A DNA stretch of 64,000 nucleotides from the NCBI GenBank assembly GCA_041565275.1, contig JBFGVE010000002.1, positions 18,655-82,654 of the forward strand. The letters are read 5' to 3'. Source of the stretch: CAWUKT01 sp041565275 (GTDB lineage Bacteria > Bacteroidota > Bacteroidia > J057 > JADKCL01). The position numbers were made by a program, and so were the translations under genes. The notes beneath the pieces were generated by a model. It had not been told where the DNA came from. It saw only the letters and a program-made list of their open reading frames with translations, and did not search any database. This document shows positions 1 to 8,587 of the stretch, one piece after another (the stretch's first letter is position 1; each line of letters starts with the position of its first letter).

Positions 1-503
1 CCACCAGGGACGGTCACATAGGCAGTGTCATTGACCACAACTACTCCTTCGCATTGGCCGGAAATGTTTTGTACAGCAGCAACTTCGCTGAGGTCAGACT
101 GGTTGAAGATCCGTACGTAGTCAGAGTTAACGGGAAACCCACAAGCCGCAACAAGGGCGGCCTGGTTCGGAGCAGTGGTAATGGATCGAACTCCGGGAGC
201 AGGTACAGACGACATTCGGGTATAAGTGTCGATGTTATACTTCAGGATCATACCGTCAGCGGCAACATATGCGTACTGGCCGTCGACCAGCACATCCTGT
301 ACTGAGCTAACCTCAATTGTATCAAAAATGAAGTAACTGCCGGTAACAAGGTTCCAGGCAGCAACCGTAGCTGCATCAGTTGTGTCTGCAAAATCTCCTC
401 CGTTGGCGATGATCAACTGCCTTGAAGGTTGGGCCAGTGACAGCAGCGGAATGAAGAAAGCACTAAAGAATGCGAATCCGATAAGAATAGAAGAAAACCT
501 CAT
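1..503 (-). CDS. Partial secreted beta-propeller protein, BtuG-like B12 capture candidate
   Basis: The reading frame starts with ATG at 503 and leaves the window on the left, so only the first 167 residues are visible. Residues 1-25 are a Sec signal peptide ending in SLAQP, with no lipobox cysteine. The remainder has the short repeated strand patterns of YncE/DUF5074 propellers (QDVLVDGQYAYVAADG, then CEGVVVVNDTAYVTVPGG). A cobalamin riboswitch lies in its leader at about 608-806. In Bacteroides the B12-binding surface propeller BtuG is encoded with the TonB transporter BtuB under such riboswitches, so I infer a corrinoid-capture role. BtuG is a lipoprotein while this protein has a signal-peptidase-I-type signal, so it may reach the surface another way, for example through a T9SS tail beyond the window. 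The propeller call is fairly safe; B12 binding is inferred from context. Confidence 0.72.
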   Translation of the reverse strand, partial: MRFSSILIGFAFFSAFFIPLLSLAQPSRQLIIANGGDFADTTDAATVAAWNLVTGSYFIFDTIEVSSVQDVLVDGQYAYVAADGMILKYNIDTYTRMSSVPAPGVRSITTAPNQAALVAACGFPVNSDYVRIFNQSDLSEVAAVQNISGQCEGVVVVNDTAYVTVPG

Positions 504-607
504 AGCGTTAAATTAGGCTAACAATGAATACCATGAGCTTTGGATGTGAAATGAGGTGACAAGTCGGAAAACCTGTACCCGCATTTTCATGATAACTTTT
601 CACCCGA

Positions 608-806
608 AAGCCCTGAAACTATGCAAAAGGCAGGTCTTCTGGCTTCCCAAACTCTGGTACCTTCCCATTCGGACATGAACAGTGGTTTTGACCAGATCCC
701 GACCTGGATCGGGTGGGTTACAGCAGCGGGGACTGCTCCGGAATTACACCGGATTCCCTTTTAATCCCAGGTCGTCGGACCCGGAAACCTATGCGGCACG
801 AAAGTA
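608..806 (-). promoter_or_regulatory. Cobalamin (AdoCbl-type) riboswitch
   Basis: Read on the minus strand, the segment holds the hallmark elements in order. GCCGCATAGG comes near the 5' end. Next comes the conserved core AAAAGGGAATCCGGTG, then AATTCCGGAGCAGTCCCCGC and TGCTGTAA. The B12 box AGCCAGAAGACCTGCC follows at about 629-645. About 105 bp separate it from the ATG at 503, room for an expression platform. Known elements of this class repress downstream genes when adenosylcobalamin is abundant. The only gene downstream on this strand is the propeller gene at 1-503. The boundaries are approximate. Confidence 0.93.
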
Positions 807-829
807 GGGATTATTCTCAACAAATCTTG

Positions 830-837
830 TATTTTCG
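830..837 (+). promoter_or_regulatory. Candidate -7 box of the thioredoxin-like pair
   Basis: TATTTTCG matches the Bacteroidota -7 consensus TAnnTTTG at all but one base and lies 28 bp before the ATG at 866. No clear -33 TTG is seen, so this is a weak prediction. It sits just beyond the 5' end of the divergent riboswitch. Confidence 0.3.
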
Positions 838-865
838 CGTTATAACATGGAATTGATCTGAATAA

Positions 866-1363
866 ATGATACATCGATTTGCATTCATCCTGTTATTGCC
901 CATTTACTTTGGTCAGATTTCAGTGGCCCAGCCGCTGATCAGGGTTATCAAGTTTCCGGATCTGGAATCCTACTTCGATCGGGAGAATGACACTCTCTAT
1001 GTGATCAACTTTTGGGCTACTTGGTGCCGCCCCTGCGTGGCTGAGCTTCCCTTCTTCGATGATGCGGCAGAAAAGTATGCGGAAGATCAGGTTCAGGTAT
1101 TACTCGTGAGTCTTGATTTTGTGGATGAAATCGATGGTAGAGTGGCAGAGTACATTGCCCGCAGGGAACCCCAGTCTCCTATTTTGTTATTGGATGAACT
1201 CAACGCCAATTCCTGGATCGACAAAGTTGCTGCTGAATGGACAGGCGCGATCCCAGCGACTATTTTCGTCAATAAAAAACAAGGTATTCGGGAGTTTCAC
1301 CAAGGTGATTATACCCGGCAAGAATTATTTAAAAAGTTAGAAGAATTAATCCACAAGCCATGA
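866..1363 (+). CDS. Exported TlpA-like thioredoxin-fold protein
   Basis: This 165-residue protein has a hydrophobic signal peptide (residues 1-22, ending SVAQ) and a thioredoxin fold. The active-site motif is W53-C54-R-P-C57, and the expected cis-proline region follows (GAIPATIFV, around residue 135). Such periplasmic TlpA/ResA-type proteins reduce or exchange disulfides, for instance in apocytochrome c or outer-membrane proteins. The stop codon overlaps the start of the next gene by four bases (ATGA), so the two exported thioredoxin-fold proteins are translationally coupled and probably work together. Substrates cannot be read from the sequence. A Ccm operon at 30 kb shows that the organism matures cytochromes c, one possible use. 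Confidence 0.88.
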   Translation: MIHRFAFILLLPIYFGQISVAQPLIRVIKFPDLESYFDRENDTLYVINFWATWCRPCVAELPFFDDAAEKYAEDQVQVLLVSLDFVDEIDGRVAEYIARREPQSPILLLDELNANSWIDKVAAEWTGAIPATIFVNKKQGIREFHQGDYTRQELFKKLEELIHKP

Positions 1364-1986
1364 AAAAATTAGTTATTGTATTTACTCTTGCAATGCTTTC
1401 ATGCGTATTTCTTTATCAGGCCCATGCCCAGACTGATAAAGCACTGATCGGAGAGAAGGCCCCCACATTTAATCTGAAAAATATAGACGGTAGTATGGTT
1501 AGCCTTGATGACTATACCGGATCCGAAGGTGTAATATTAATCTTTACCTGTAACCACTGCCCTTACAGCAAACTGTACGAAGACCGCATCAATGAACTAG
1601 ACGACACACATAGAGGACAGGGGTTCCCAGTGGTCGCCATTAACCCCAATGACCCCATTGCCTATCCTGAAGACAGCTATGAGAATATGATCGCTCGAGC
1701 TAATGAAAAATCATTTAGCTTCCCTTACCTATTTGACGAAACCCAGGAAGTTGCAACTGCTTATGGTGCTGCCCGAACTCCTCATGCTTATGTGTTGGTC
1801 CGAGATAAAGAGAGTGAACAATTCTATGTTCGCTATGTGGGTGCCATCGATGATAACCCCAAGGATCCAGATGCAGTTCAGGATAAGTTTATTGAACAAG
1901 CGATCACGGATATCAAGAGTGATAGTGCTGTTTCAAATGAGTACACCAAGGCAATAGGTTGCTCGATCAAATGGAAGGAAAACTAA
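1360..1986 (+). CDS. Exported AhpC/TSA-family redoxin with CxxC centre
   Basis: A protein of 208 residues with an N-terminal signal peptide (residues 1-23, ending AHA-Q) followed by an AhpC/TSA-Redoxin domain. The start IGEKAPTFNLKNIDG is typical of peroxiredoxin-like proteins. The catalytic site is C64-N-H-C67-P-Y, the CNHCPY variant common in Bacteroidota 'thioredoxin family' proteins, in place of the single-Cys PxxxTxxC peroxiredoxin site. It therefore more likely acts as a thiol-disulfide oxidoreductase than as a peroxidase. It overlaps the upstream TlpA-like gene by ATGA. After the stop, TAATGG and CCATTA (1984-2003) form a small hairpin without a U-tract. The family is clear; the substrate is unknown. 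Confidence 0.85.
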   Translation: MKKLVIVFTLAMLSCVFLYQAHAQTDKALIGEKAPTFNLKNIDGSMVSLDDYTGSEGVILIFTCNHCPYSKLYEDRINELDDTHRGQGFPVVAINPNDPIAYPEDSYENMIARANEKSFSFPYLFDETQEVATAYGAARTPHAYVLVRDKESEQFYVRYVGAIDDNPKDPDAVQDKFIEQAITDIKSDSAVSNEYTKAIGCSIKWKEN

Positions 1987-2054
1987 TGGACATTTTACCA
2001 TTAAACGTCCTAATTAATAAAAAACTCTCGTCCAGTAATTTAAAACCCCTCCTC

Positions 2055-2930
2055 CTATTCATGTAAGAGTTTCAATAAATATTCCCCGTATCCACTTTTG
2101 ATCAGCGGCTTAGCTACCTCTCGTAATTGGTCGTCGTCGATGAAACCCATTCTCCAGGAAACCTCTTCGATACAGCCAACCTTGAGCCCCTGTCGCTTCT
2201 CGATGATTTGTACAAAATTCCCGGCATCTATCAATGAATCATGAGTTCCGGTATCTAGCCAAGCCGTACCCCGACTGAGAATTGAGACTTTTAGTTTTCT
2301 GTTTTTCAGGAAAACGCGGTTCACATCTGTGATCTCCAATTCACCTCTAGAAGAGGGCTTGAGCTCTTTAACAATGTCAATTACAGAGTTGTCATAAAAA
2401 TAGATTCCCGGCACTGCAAAGGATGACTTGGGCCGCTCAGGTTTTTCTTCGATGGATAATGCTTCACCATTTTCAGCAAATTCCACTACACCATAACGTG
2501 CAGGGTCAGATACGTGGTAGGCGAATACCATTCCACCACCTTCTTCGCGAATCGTCCGTGAACCCTCCTGCAGGGTTTTAATCAATTCCGTACCGTAGAA
2601 GATATTGTCACCAAGGATCAAGGCCACATCATCCGCTCCTACAAAATCTGCCCCGATGATAAATGCCTGCGCCAACCCTTCTGGGCTGGGCTGGACCGCA
2701 TATTCGATCCGCATCCCCAGGTTGGCTCCGTCGCCAAGTAACTGGCGGAACAAATCCGTATGTTCGGGAGTAGAGATGATTAACAATTCACGAATCCCAG
2801 CCATCATCATGGTTGAAAGGGGGTAGTAGATCATTGGCTTGTCGTAAACTGGCATGAGTTGCTTACTTACCGCAATGGTCAATGGATACAAACGGGTGCC
2901 GGAACCGCCAGCAAGGATGATGCCTCTCAT
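2055..2930 (-). CDS. rfbA: Glucose-1-phosphate thymidylyltransferase
   Basis: RfbA/RmlA joins glucose-1-phosphate and dTTP to give dTDP-glucose, the first step towards dTDP-rhamnose and related deoxysugars. I choose the ATG at 2930 because the protein then starts MRGIILAGGSGTRLYPLT, the canonical nucleotide-binding N-terminus, and has 291 residues, the usual length. The 34 extra codons open upstream do not resemble the family. Sugar-nucleotidyltransferase motifs follow (GDNIFYG, then VVEFAENG and SIEEKPERP), and the end LLKLLHE is typical. rfbC lies 1.6 kb away on the same strand, but the opposite-strand gene 3012-4499 separates them. rfbB and rfbD are not in the window. Confidence 0.96.
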   Translation of the reverse strand: MRGIILAGGSGTRLYPLTIAVSKQLMPVYDKPMIYYPLSTMMMAGIRELLIISTPEHTDLFRQLLGDGANLGMRIEYAVQPSPEGLAQAFIIGADFVGADDVALILGDNIFYGTELIKTLQEGSRTIREEGGGMVFAYHVSDPARYGVVEFAENGEALSIEEKPERPKSSFAVPGIYFYDNSVIDIVKELKPSSRGELEITDVNRVFLKNRKLKVSILSRGTAWLDTGTHDSLIDAGNFVQIIEKRQGLKVGCIEEVSWRMGFIDDDQLREVAKPLIKSGYGEYLLKLLHE

Positions 2931-2946
2931 GTAAATTTTATTAAGA

Positions 2947-2979
2947 TTGTGAGTCTTTGGCAGCAAATTCCTACTTTTG
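2947..2979 (+). promoter_or_regulatory. Promoter of the FN3-like anchored protein
   Basis: TACTTTTG (2972-2979) matches TAnnTTTG perfectly, and TTG (2947-2949) lies 22 bp upstream in the -33 position. The ATG at 3012 follows 32 bp after the box. Confidence 0.45.
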
Positions 2980-3011
2980 AAGCGAAAAAGAAAATATGAT
3001 TTGGCCTTGCT

Positions 3012-4499
3012 ATGAAAAGAAAGATTTTCCACGTACTCTGGATTCTGCTCATCCTTGGAGGACTGGGAATCTCACTGGCCTGGCTGTTCGTCCCCGACTT
3101 CAGCTTGATGGTCGGTCGCCGTTACCGAATGTATTTCGAGGGAAATACCTATCCGGTGACCTATTTGCAAGCCACCCCTTTTGGCGATTCTATTTTTCTT
3201 TCCTGGGAAAACCCCGACGACAGCCGCTTTGACCATACGGAAATCTATTATTCTGCCAAGGTAGTACCGGACCGGGATGACTACCAAAAGCCACAAAGCG
3301 GTTCGGCAGTTGACTCCAATAGTGAAGATCCTATCGCAAAAGATCCCAATGGTGGTAATCTCAAAGAATCTCAGAACGGTGACGATAAATCAAGGGTCAT
3401 CAAGCTGAAAACCCTGGACAAAAAAACCTCTTATATGTGGTTCAAGCCACCCGGTGGCAACAAAGGTAAAAATGCCTTTTTTACAGCCTACACGGTAGAT
3501 GGAAACAGTCAATTTTCAGTTGGTGTCACCGATAAAATCGAACGCAATGGCCAGGGATCAACCTCAGAGAACCCCGACCAAACCTCGAATGCAGGAACGG
3601 ATTCCGGTTACTCCATTGCAGACATGAATCCAAACTCAACAATTGAAGGAACCGTATCACACCACTCAATGCCTAATGGTGTCTTCACCTATTGGTACGA
3701 ATTCAAAAGCGTCTTTTTTAACCTTCCGTATTTCATTCTGGAAAATGACCAATTGAAGTGTTGGTTTGCCAACGGCACCCTCTTTGCTATTGAGCACAAA
3801 ACCGCTGACCTCCGCCCCGAATACAACCCATTTGGCCCGATCTATTCTTTCACCAACAGCATGGACACCTGGGAAGTGGTTGCCCCTGAAGTTTCCTACC
3901 CTGTCTTCTGCCTTCCCTCCGAAATGTTTGAGGGCAGTGACAGCACATGGATTGAAACCTACACCGACAGTAATTCCATTACTTTCACCCGCCACCGTTC
4001 CTTCGAAGGGGCATTTGCCCGGATGACCTATACCCTTGACTCCACCCGGCTCAAAGTATCCCTTTTGCCCCTCAACGATTCCAAATACTACGTCCGTTTC
4101 AACACCATCGGCAATCCCAACTTCAAAGCCATTACCCACTGGGAGGCCAGGCAGGTACTAGGATCAGTTGAAGAAGATGGAAATGAGGAAGCCCAGATTG
4201 CGGCCGCAGAAGCTCATACCCCCGACCAATTCTACAAGCATCAAGACAAAGTCTTCAACGACGAATATCCTTACCTTAACTCCCGCACCTTTCTCCTTAT
4301 GGGACCGCAAACCGAATTCCACCTCTACCACGGTGCACAGAAGCTCTACGTCCTTCGCGAAATCAAAGGGACCAAAGACTTTTTCTATAAGAATTGCTCA
4401 GGTGAGGAAAATTTCACTTTTGGGATGCAGTGGCCATATGAAAATTATGTAGCGGCCATTGATCAGGAATTTTCGTTTGTGGTGGATGTGGTTTATTAG
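3012..4499 (+). CDS. Membrane-anchored protein with FN3-like domain, function unknown
   Basis: I do not recognise this 495-residue protein. It begins MKRKIFHVLWILLILGG, a signal anchor of one hydrophobic helix (about residues 5-28) without a lipobox. Residues 45-180 have a fibronectin-III-like pattern (IFLSWENPDDSRF, then HTEIYYSAKVV and YMWFKPPGG), interrupted by a polar, low-complexity insertion. The C-terminal 300 residues are rich in aromatic and beta-strand segments and lack Cys pairs, catalytic motifs and any T9SS tail. The gene stands alone on the plus strand inside a minus-strand nucleotide-sugar block, with its own good promoter. It probably faces the periplasm or cell surface. A link with polysaccharide assembly is possible only by position. 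Confidence 0.8.
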   Translation: MKRKIFHVLWILLILGGLGISLAWLFVPDFSLMVGRRYRMYFEGNTYPVTYLQATPFGDSIFLSWENPDDSRFDHTEIYYSAKVVPDRDDYQKPQSGSAVDSNSEDPIAKDPNGGNLKESQNGDDKSRVIKLKTLDKKTSYMWFKPPGGNKGKNAFFTAYTVDGNSQFSVGVTDKIERNGQGSTSENPDQTSNAGTDSGYSIADMNPNSTIEGTVSHHSMPNGVFTYWYEFKSVFFNLPYFILENDQLKCWFANGTLFAIEHKTADLRPEYNPFGPIYSFTNSMDTWEVVAPEVSYPVFCLPSEMFEGSDSTWIETYTDSNSITFTRHRSFEGAFARMTYTLDSTRLKVSLLPLNDSKYYVRFNTIGNPNFKAITHWEARQVLGSVEEDGNEEAQIAAAEAHTPDQFYKHQDKVFNDEYPYLNSRTFLLMGPQTEFHLYHGAQKLYVLREIKGTKDFFYKNCSGEENFTFGMQWPYENYVAAIDQEFSFVVDVVY

Positions 4500-4534
4500 G
4501 GGGAGAAAATGCTCATTATTATGGGAAAACGCGA

Positions 4535-5086
4535 TCAGGTAAAAGGACTCTCAAACTCGGCAAACGGAGCATAGGCCTTATCCTTCTCGGACAGGACAGG
4601 TTCAGCTATCTCCCAATCAATCCCCAGAGCGGGATCGTTCCACATCAGCCCGCCTTCGGATTCCCGATTGTAGATATTGGTACACTTGTAGCAGAAGAGG
4701 CAGGTGTCACTGAGGACGGCAAAACCATGGGCAAAGCCTGGAGGCATCCAGAACATCCGGTGGTTCTCCCCGCTCAAGCGCACACTCCAATGCTGACCAT
4801 AAGTCGGCGAACCCCGGCGGATGTCTACCGCCACATCAATCGCTTCCCCTTGCAGCGCAGCGACCAGCTTGCCCTGGGAGTATGGCGGTGCCTGAAAATG
4901 AAGTCCCCGCAAAATGTTTTTTTCGGAATAGGAGACATTGTCCTGAACGAAGTTTAGGTCAAGCCCAATCTTTAGGAAGGAATTCGCATTGTAAGTTTCC
5001 TTGAAGAATCCACGGTGGTCACCGAATACATCCGGCTCGATGATCAGGAGGCCTTCTATTCCTGTCTCAATACGCTTGAACCCCAT
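4535..5086 (-). CDS. rfbC: dTDP-4-dehydrorhamnose 3,5-epimerase
   Basis: This cupin-fold epimerase converts dTDP-4-keto-6-deoxyglucose to the L-lyxo form in dTDP-rhamnose synthesis. The 183 residues carry the RmlC signatures: FGDHRGFFKETYN near the N-terminus, NILRGLHFQAPPYSQGKLV with the catalytic His in the middle, and WMPPGFAHGFAVLSD. The length is standard. Its first codons overlap the end of the UDP-xylose synthase gene by 20 bp, so it is the last gene of the block running from 9168 downward. The presence of rfbA and rfbC implies that rfbB and rfbD lie elsewhere in the genome. Confidence 0.95.
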   Translation of the reverse strand: MGFKRIETGIEGLLIIEPDVFGDHRGFFKETYNANSFLKIGLDLNFVQDNVSYSEKNILRGLHFQAPPYSQGKLVAALQGEAIDVAVDIRRGSPTYGQHWSVRLSGENHRMFWMPPGFAHGFAVLSDTCLFCYKCTNIYNRESEGGLMWNDPALGIDWEIAEPVLSEKDKAYAPFAEFESPFT

Positions 5087-6032
5087 GCATAGACCTTTTG
5101 AAGTATTTGACTGTGGTTTTCAATCCCTCCTGACGAGAGATTTTGGGTTCCCAGCCGAGCAACTTCCGGGCCAGGGTAATGTCCGGCTCCCGCACCTTGG
5201 GATCGTCTTCGGGCAATTCCTGAAAAGTGATTTTACTCTTTGATTCGGTCAGTGCCACGATCTCCCTGGCAAATTCGAGAATGGAAACCTCTTCCGGATT
5301 GCCAATGTTGACCGGCTCTGGCGAATCGCAGTGGAGCAAGCGGTAGATGCCCTCCACCTGATCGGAAATGTAGCAAAAGCTGCGGGTCTGAGAACCGTCC
5401 CCAAAGACGGTAATGTCATCTCCATTCAAAGCTTGGCCAATGAAGGCCGGCAAAGCCCGACCATCATTGATCCTCATCCGGGGACCATAGGTGTTGAAGA
5501 TGCGAACAATTCGCGTTTCCAGGTTGTGGTAACGGTGGTAGGCCATGGTGATGGCCTCCATGAACCGCTTGGCTTCATCATAAACACCACGATATCCAAT
5601 CGGATTTACATTGCCCCAATAGCTCTCCTTCTGGGGATGGACCAGGGGATCACCGTAGACCTCAGACGTAGAGGCGATCAGCATCCGCGCATTTTTAGCC
5701 TTGGCTAGTCCGAGGATTTTGTGGGTTCCCAGCGATCCTACCTTGAGGGTCTGGATAGGAAAGTTAAGGTAATCTTTGGGACTGGCCGGAGAGGCGAAAT
5801 GCAAAATATAATCCAGGCTTCCAGCAACGTGGTTGAATTCGGTTACATCATGATGAATGAACTGAAAGTCCTTGTTGCCGAAATGGTGTTGAATATTTTC
5901 GAGGTTACCAGTGATGAGGTTGTCCATCACGATGACTTGAAAGCCCTCGTCAATGAACCTGTCAACCAAGTGCGAGCCTAGAAAACCAGCTCCTCCTGTG
6001 ATCAAAATACGTCGCTTACGAATGGGATTCAT
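5067..6032 (-). CDS. UDP-glucuronate decarboxylase (UDP-xylose synthase)
   Basis: An extended short-chain dehydrogenase of 321 residues. The NAD site TGGAGFLGSHL is at the N-terminus, the catalytic YxxxK is in GVYDEAKRFME, and the UXS-type stretches IVRIFNTYGPRM and FGDGSQTRSFCYISD follow. The family decarboxylates UDP-glucuronate to UDP-xylose with internal NAD recycling. The neighbour four bases upstream is UDP-glucose 6-dehydrogenase, which supplies UDP-glucuronate, so together they form a UDP-glucose to UDP-xylose route. The match to UXS is strong; a related UDP-sugar epimerase is a less likely alternative. Confidence 0.92.
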   Translation of the reverse strand: MNPIRKRRILITGGAGFLGSHLVDRFIDEGFQVIVMDNLITGNLENIQHHFGNKDFQFIHHDVTEFNHVAGSLDYILHFASPASPKDYLNFPIQTLKVGSLGTHKILGLAKAKNARMLIASTSEVYGDPLVHPQKESYWGNVNPIGYRGVYDEAKRFMEAITMAYHRYHNLETRIVRIFNTYGPRMRINDGRALPAFIGQALNGDDITVFGDGSQTRSFCYISDQVEGIYRLLHCDSPEPVNIGNPEEVSILEFAREIVALTESKSKITFQELPEDDPKVREPDITLARKLLGWEPKISRQEGLKTTVKYFKRSMHGVQAY

Positions 6033-6035
6033 TTT

Positions 6036-7379
6036 CTATTGCTCTTTGCTCACGCTGGTGCGATTAAGGGCATTGATAACACCCCGTCCGATTGTATTGT
6101 AGTAGAATCCACGCTCACGCATGTCATCCAGATCGTAAATATTGCGGCCGTCAAAAATGACGGGTTTATTTAGTAGAGACTTTATCTTGTCGAAGTCAGG
6201 GGTGCGAAATTCGTTCCATTCGGTCAAGATGAGCAAGGCATCTGCTCCTTCAAGTGCTTTGTAGCGATTATCTGCTAAGTCAACGGTGAGGTCGGTGTAC
6301 TCTCGGATTTGCCACATTGCTTCGGGATCATAGGCCTTGACAATGGCACCCATTCTGGTGAGTTCCTCGATGATGGTCAAGGCCGGGGCTTCGCGGATAT
6401 CATCGGTATTGGGCTTGAAAGCCAATCCCCAGACAGCAAAAGTATATCCACTCAGGTCAGAGCCGTAATAGTTCTCAATTTTTTCGACAAGACGATGTTT
6501 TTGGGCATTGTTGACCTTCATTACGGCATCAAGAAGACGGAAATCGTATTGGTAAGCCTGTGCTGTTCTGTGAAGGGCTGAGACATCTTTTGGAAAGCAG
6601 GAACCGCCATAACCAATCCCGGCAAACAGAAACCGCTTACCGATACGAGAGTCAGACCCGACCCCCCGACGTACCATGTCTACATCGGCACCGACCAACT
6701 CACAAAGATTTGCAATCTCATTCATAAAGGTGATTTTGGTGGCCAGCATAGAGTTGGCAGCATATTTGGTCAATTCGGAGGACCGCTCATCCATGAAGAT
6801 AATGGGATTACCTGACATCAGGAAAGGCTTGTAGAGGCGTTTGAGTATTTTGCGGGCCCGAGGGGAACGAGTTCCTACCACGACACGCTCAGGCTTCAAA
6901 AAGTCATTGACAGCTGCTCCTTCGCGGAGGAATTCGGGATTGGAAACTACATCGAATTCAACCTGTGCGTGACGAGCAATGACCTCAGTTACTCTATCGG
7001 CCGTGCCAACCGGAACCGTGCTTTTGTTGACGATAACCCTGTAATCCTTGAGTATCTGGCCGATATCGTTAGCAACCGCAAGTAGGTGCCGGAGATCCGC
7101 AGAGCCGTCCTCCATAGGAGGAGTTGGTAATGCCAAAAAGATAACCTCTGCAAATTCTACCGCTTTTGCCAGATCATCCGTGAAGGTCAGGCGCCCCTCA
7201 GAAGTATTCCGTTCGAAGAGAACTTCCAAACCGGGTTCATAAATCGGAATTATCCCTGCGTGTAATTTGGCCAGTTTATCTTGGTTATTATCTACACAAA
7301 TAACATCATTACCGGATTCAGCAAAACAGGTACCTCCTACCAATCCTACATATCCGGTTCCTACAAAAGCCACTTTCAT
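6036..7379 (-). CDS. ugd: UDP-glucose 6-dehydrogenase
   Basis: Ugd oxidises UDP-glucose twice with NAD to UDP-glucuronate. The 447-residue protein starts MKVAFVGTGYVGLVGGTCFAE, the NAD-binding Rossmann motif. It has VNKSTVPVGT in the first domain and the catalytic cysteine in GIGYGGSCFPKDV. The C-terminal UDP-binding domain contains FAVWGLAFKPNTDDIREAPA. It sits directly upstream of the UDP-xylose synthase gene with a 3-bp gap. UDP-glucuronate may also feed 2,3-diamino-uronic acid chemistry suggested by the WbpE/WbpD-like pair upstream, although those routes usually start from UDP-GlcNAcA. Confidence 0.96.
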   Translation of the reverse strand: MKVAFVGTGYVGLVGGTCFAESGNDVICVDNNQDKLAKLHAGIIPIYEPGLEVLFERNTSEGRLTFTDDLAKAVEFAEVIFLALPTPPMEDGSADLRHLLAVANDIGQILKDYRVIVNKSTVPVGTADRVTEVIARHAQVEFDVVSNPEFLREGAAVNDFLKPERVVVGTRSPRARKILKRLYKPFLMSGNPIIFMDERSSELTKYAANSMLATKITFMNEIANLCELVGADVDMVRRGVGSDSRIGKRFLFAGIGYGGSCFPKDVSALHRTAQAYQYDFRLLDAVMKVNNAQKHRLVEKIENYYGSDLSGYTFAVWGLAFKPNTDDIREAPALTIIEELTRMGAIVKAYDPEAMWQIREYTDLTVDLADNRYKALEGADALLILTEWNEFRTPDFDKIKSLLNKPVIFDGRNIYDLDDMRERGFYYNTIGRGVINALNRTSVSKEQ

Positions 7380-7441
7380 TATGATTTGTTTTTAGTTTTC
7401 CTGGATTCACCAAGGTTTTTAATTCTGTCTAGCTTAGATGG

Positions 7442-8587
7442 TCACTGGTTGAAAAGTTCTAAAAAATTTCCAGCAATATATGCCACTTGGTTTGCATCCA
7501 GTTCAGAGTGCATCGGCAAGCTGATCACCTCTTCACTCAGGCGCTCAGATACGGGAAAGTCTCCCACCTTGTTGTCATAGGTATAGGCAGGCTGCAGATG
7601 CAGGGAAACCGGATAATACACCCCCGAAGGAATTCCCCTTTCTCCCAGCTCTTTCCGGATGAAATCACGTTTTTTGCGGCCTGACTTCACACGGAGGGTA
7701 TACTGGTGGAACACATGTCTGCAATTGCCAGATCTCCAAGGAGTTACCAAGCCATCTACACCAGCAAATGCTCGGTCATAAAGATCGGCAGCTGCGATTC
7801 GGTTTGTGTTGTAGGTATCCAGGTATTTGAGCTTGGTGTCTAATATGGCTGCTTGAATGGAATCCAGGCGGCTGTTCACCCCTATCATATCATAGTAATA
7901 GCGGCGATTGGACCCATGGTTGCAGACCTGAAGGATCTTGTCAGCCAGTTGGGTATCGTTGGTCCAGAGGGCACCACCGTCTCCGTAGGCACCCAGATTT
8001 TTACTGGGATAGAAGGAGGTGGTACCAACATGGCCAATCAGCCCTGACTGATAAGTCATTCCGCTGGCCATCGTATAGGTTGCACCTATGGATTGAGCGG
8101 CATCCTCAATCACATAGAGGTTATACTTGTTCGCAATATCCATGATCGGTTGCATGTCGGCGGGCTGACCGAAAAGATGAACCGGGACAATGGCCTTTGT
8201 TTTTTCGGTAATCGCAGCCTCAATCTTAGAAGTGTTGATGTTGAAAGAGTCATCGGTTACGTCTACAAATACAGGCTTAAGGCCCAAGAGTGCCACGACT
8301 TCACAGGTAGCAGCAAATGTAAATGGGGTGGTAATGACTTCATCACCAGGTTGAAGTTCCAATGCCATCAGGGCTACCTGAAGGGCATCGGTACCATTTG
8401 CGCAGGGAATAACTCGCTCAGCGCCCAAATAATTGGCTAGGTTGGCGGTGAATTGCTTAACTGCAGGGCCATTGATATAGGCACCGGAAGCGACCACCTC
8501 TGCGATGGCAGCATTCATTTCATGCTTAATACGTTCGTACTGTGTAATGGTGTCCACCATACGAATTGTCATGGATTCCGTCATCAT
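7442..8587 (-). CDS. DegT/DnrJ/EryC1 sugar aminotransferase (WbpE-like)
   Basis: A PLP-dependent sugar-nucleotide aminotransferase of 381 residues. The PLP-binding lysine lies in SFYPSKNLGAYGDGGAL. Other family motifs are CANGTDALQVALMAL, DEVITTPFTFAAT and VIEDAAQSIGATY. Its start overlaps the stop of the acetyltransferase gene (ATGATGA), indicating coupling. WbpE-type enzymes transaminate a 3-keto-uronic-acid UDP-sugar, and the WbpD-type partner then N-acetylates the new amine. The 3-oxidase WbpB that would make the keto substrate is not in the window, so the exact sugar is open. Either of the first two methionines could be the start. Confidence 0.9.
   Translation of the reverse strand: MMTESMTIRMVDTITQYERIKHEMNAAIAEVVASGAYINGPAVKQFTANLANYLGAERVIPCANGTDALQVALMALELQPGDEVITTPFTFAATCEVVALLGLKPVFVDVTDDSFNINTSKIEAAITEKTKAIVPVHLFGQPADMQPIMDIANKYNLYVIEDAAQSIGATYTMASGMTYQSGLIGHVGTTSFYPSKNLGAYGDGGALWTNDTQLADKILQVCNHGSNRRYYYDMIGVNSRLDSIQAAILDTKLKYLDTYNTNRIAAADLYDRAFAGVDGLVTPWRSGNCRHVFHQYTLRVKSGRKKRDFIRKELGERGIPSGVYYPVSLHLQPAYTYDNKVGDFPVSERLSEEVISLPMHSELDANQVAYIAGNFLELFNQ

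Noticed and set aside
54..305. 83-codon plus-strand frame at the left end
   Set aside because: It is antisense to the propeller gene, whose minus-strand frame has a signal peptide and a riboswitch.
2931..3032. N-terminal extension of RfbA to 3032
   Set aside because: The extra 34 residues precede the canonical MRGIILAGG start and overlap the divergent gene and its promoter.
3666..4139. 157-codon minus-strand frame
   Set aside because: Antisense shadow of the FN3-like gene; no protein family features.
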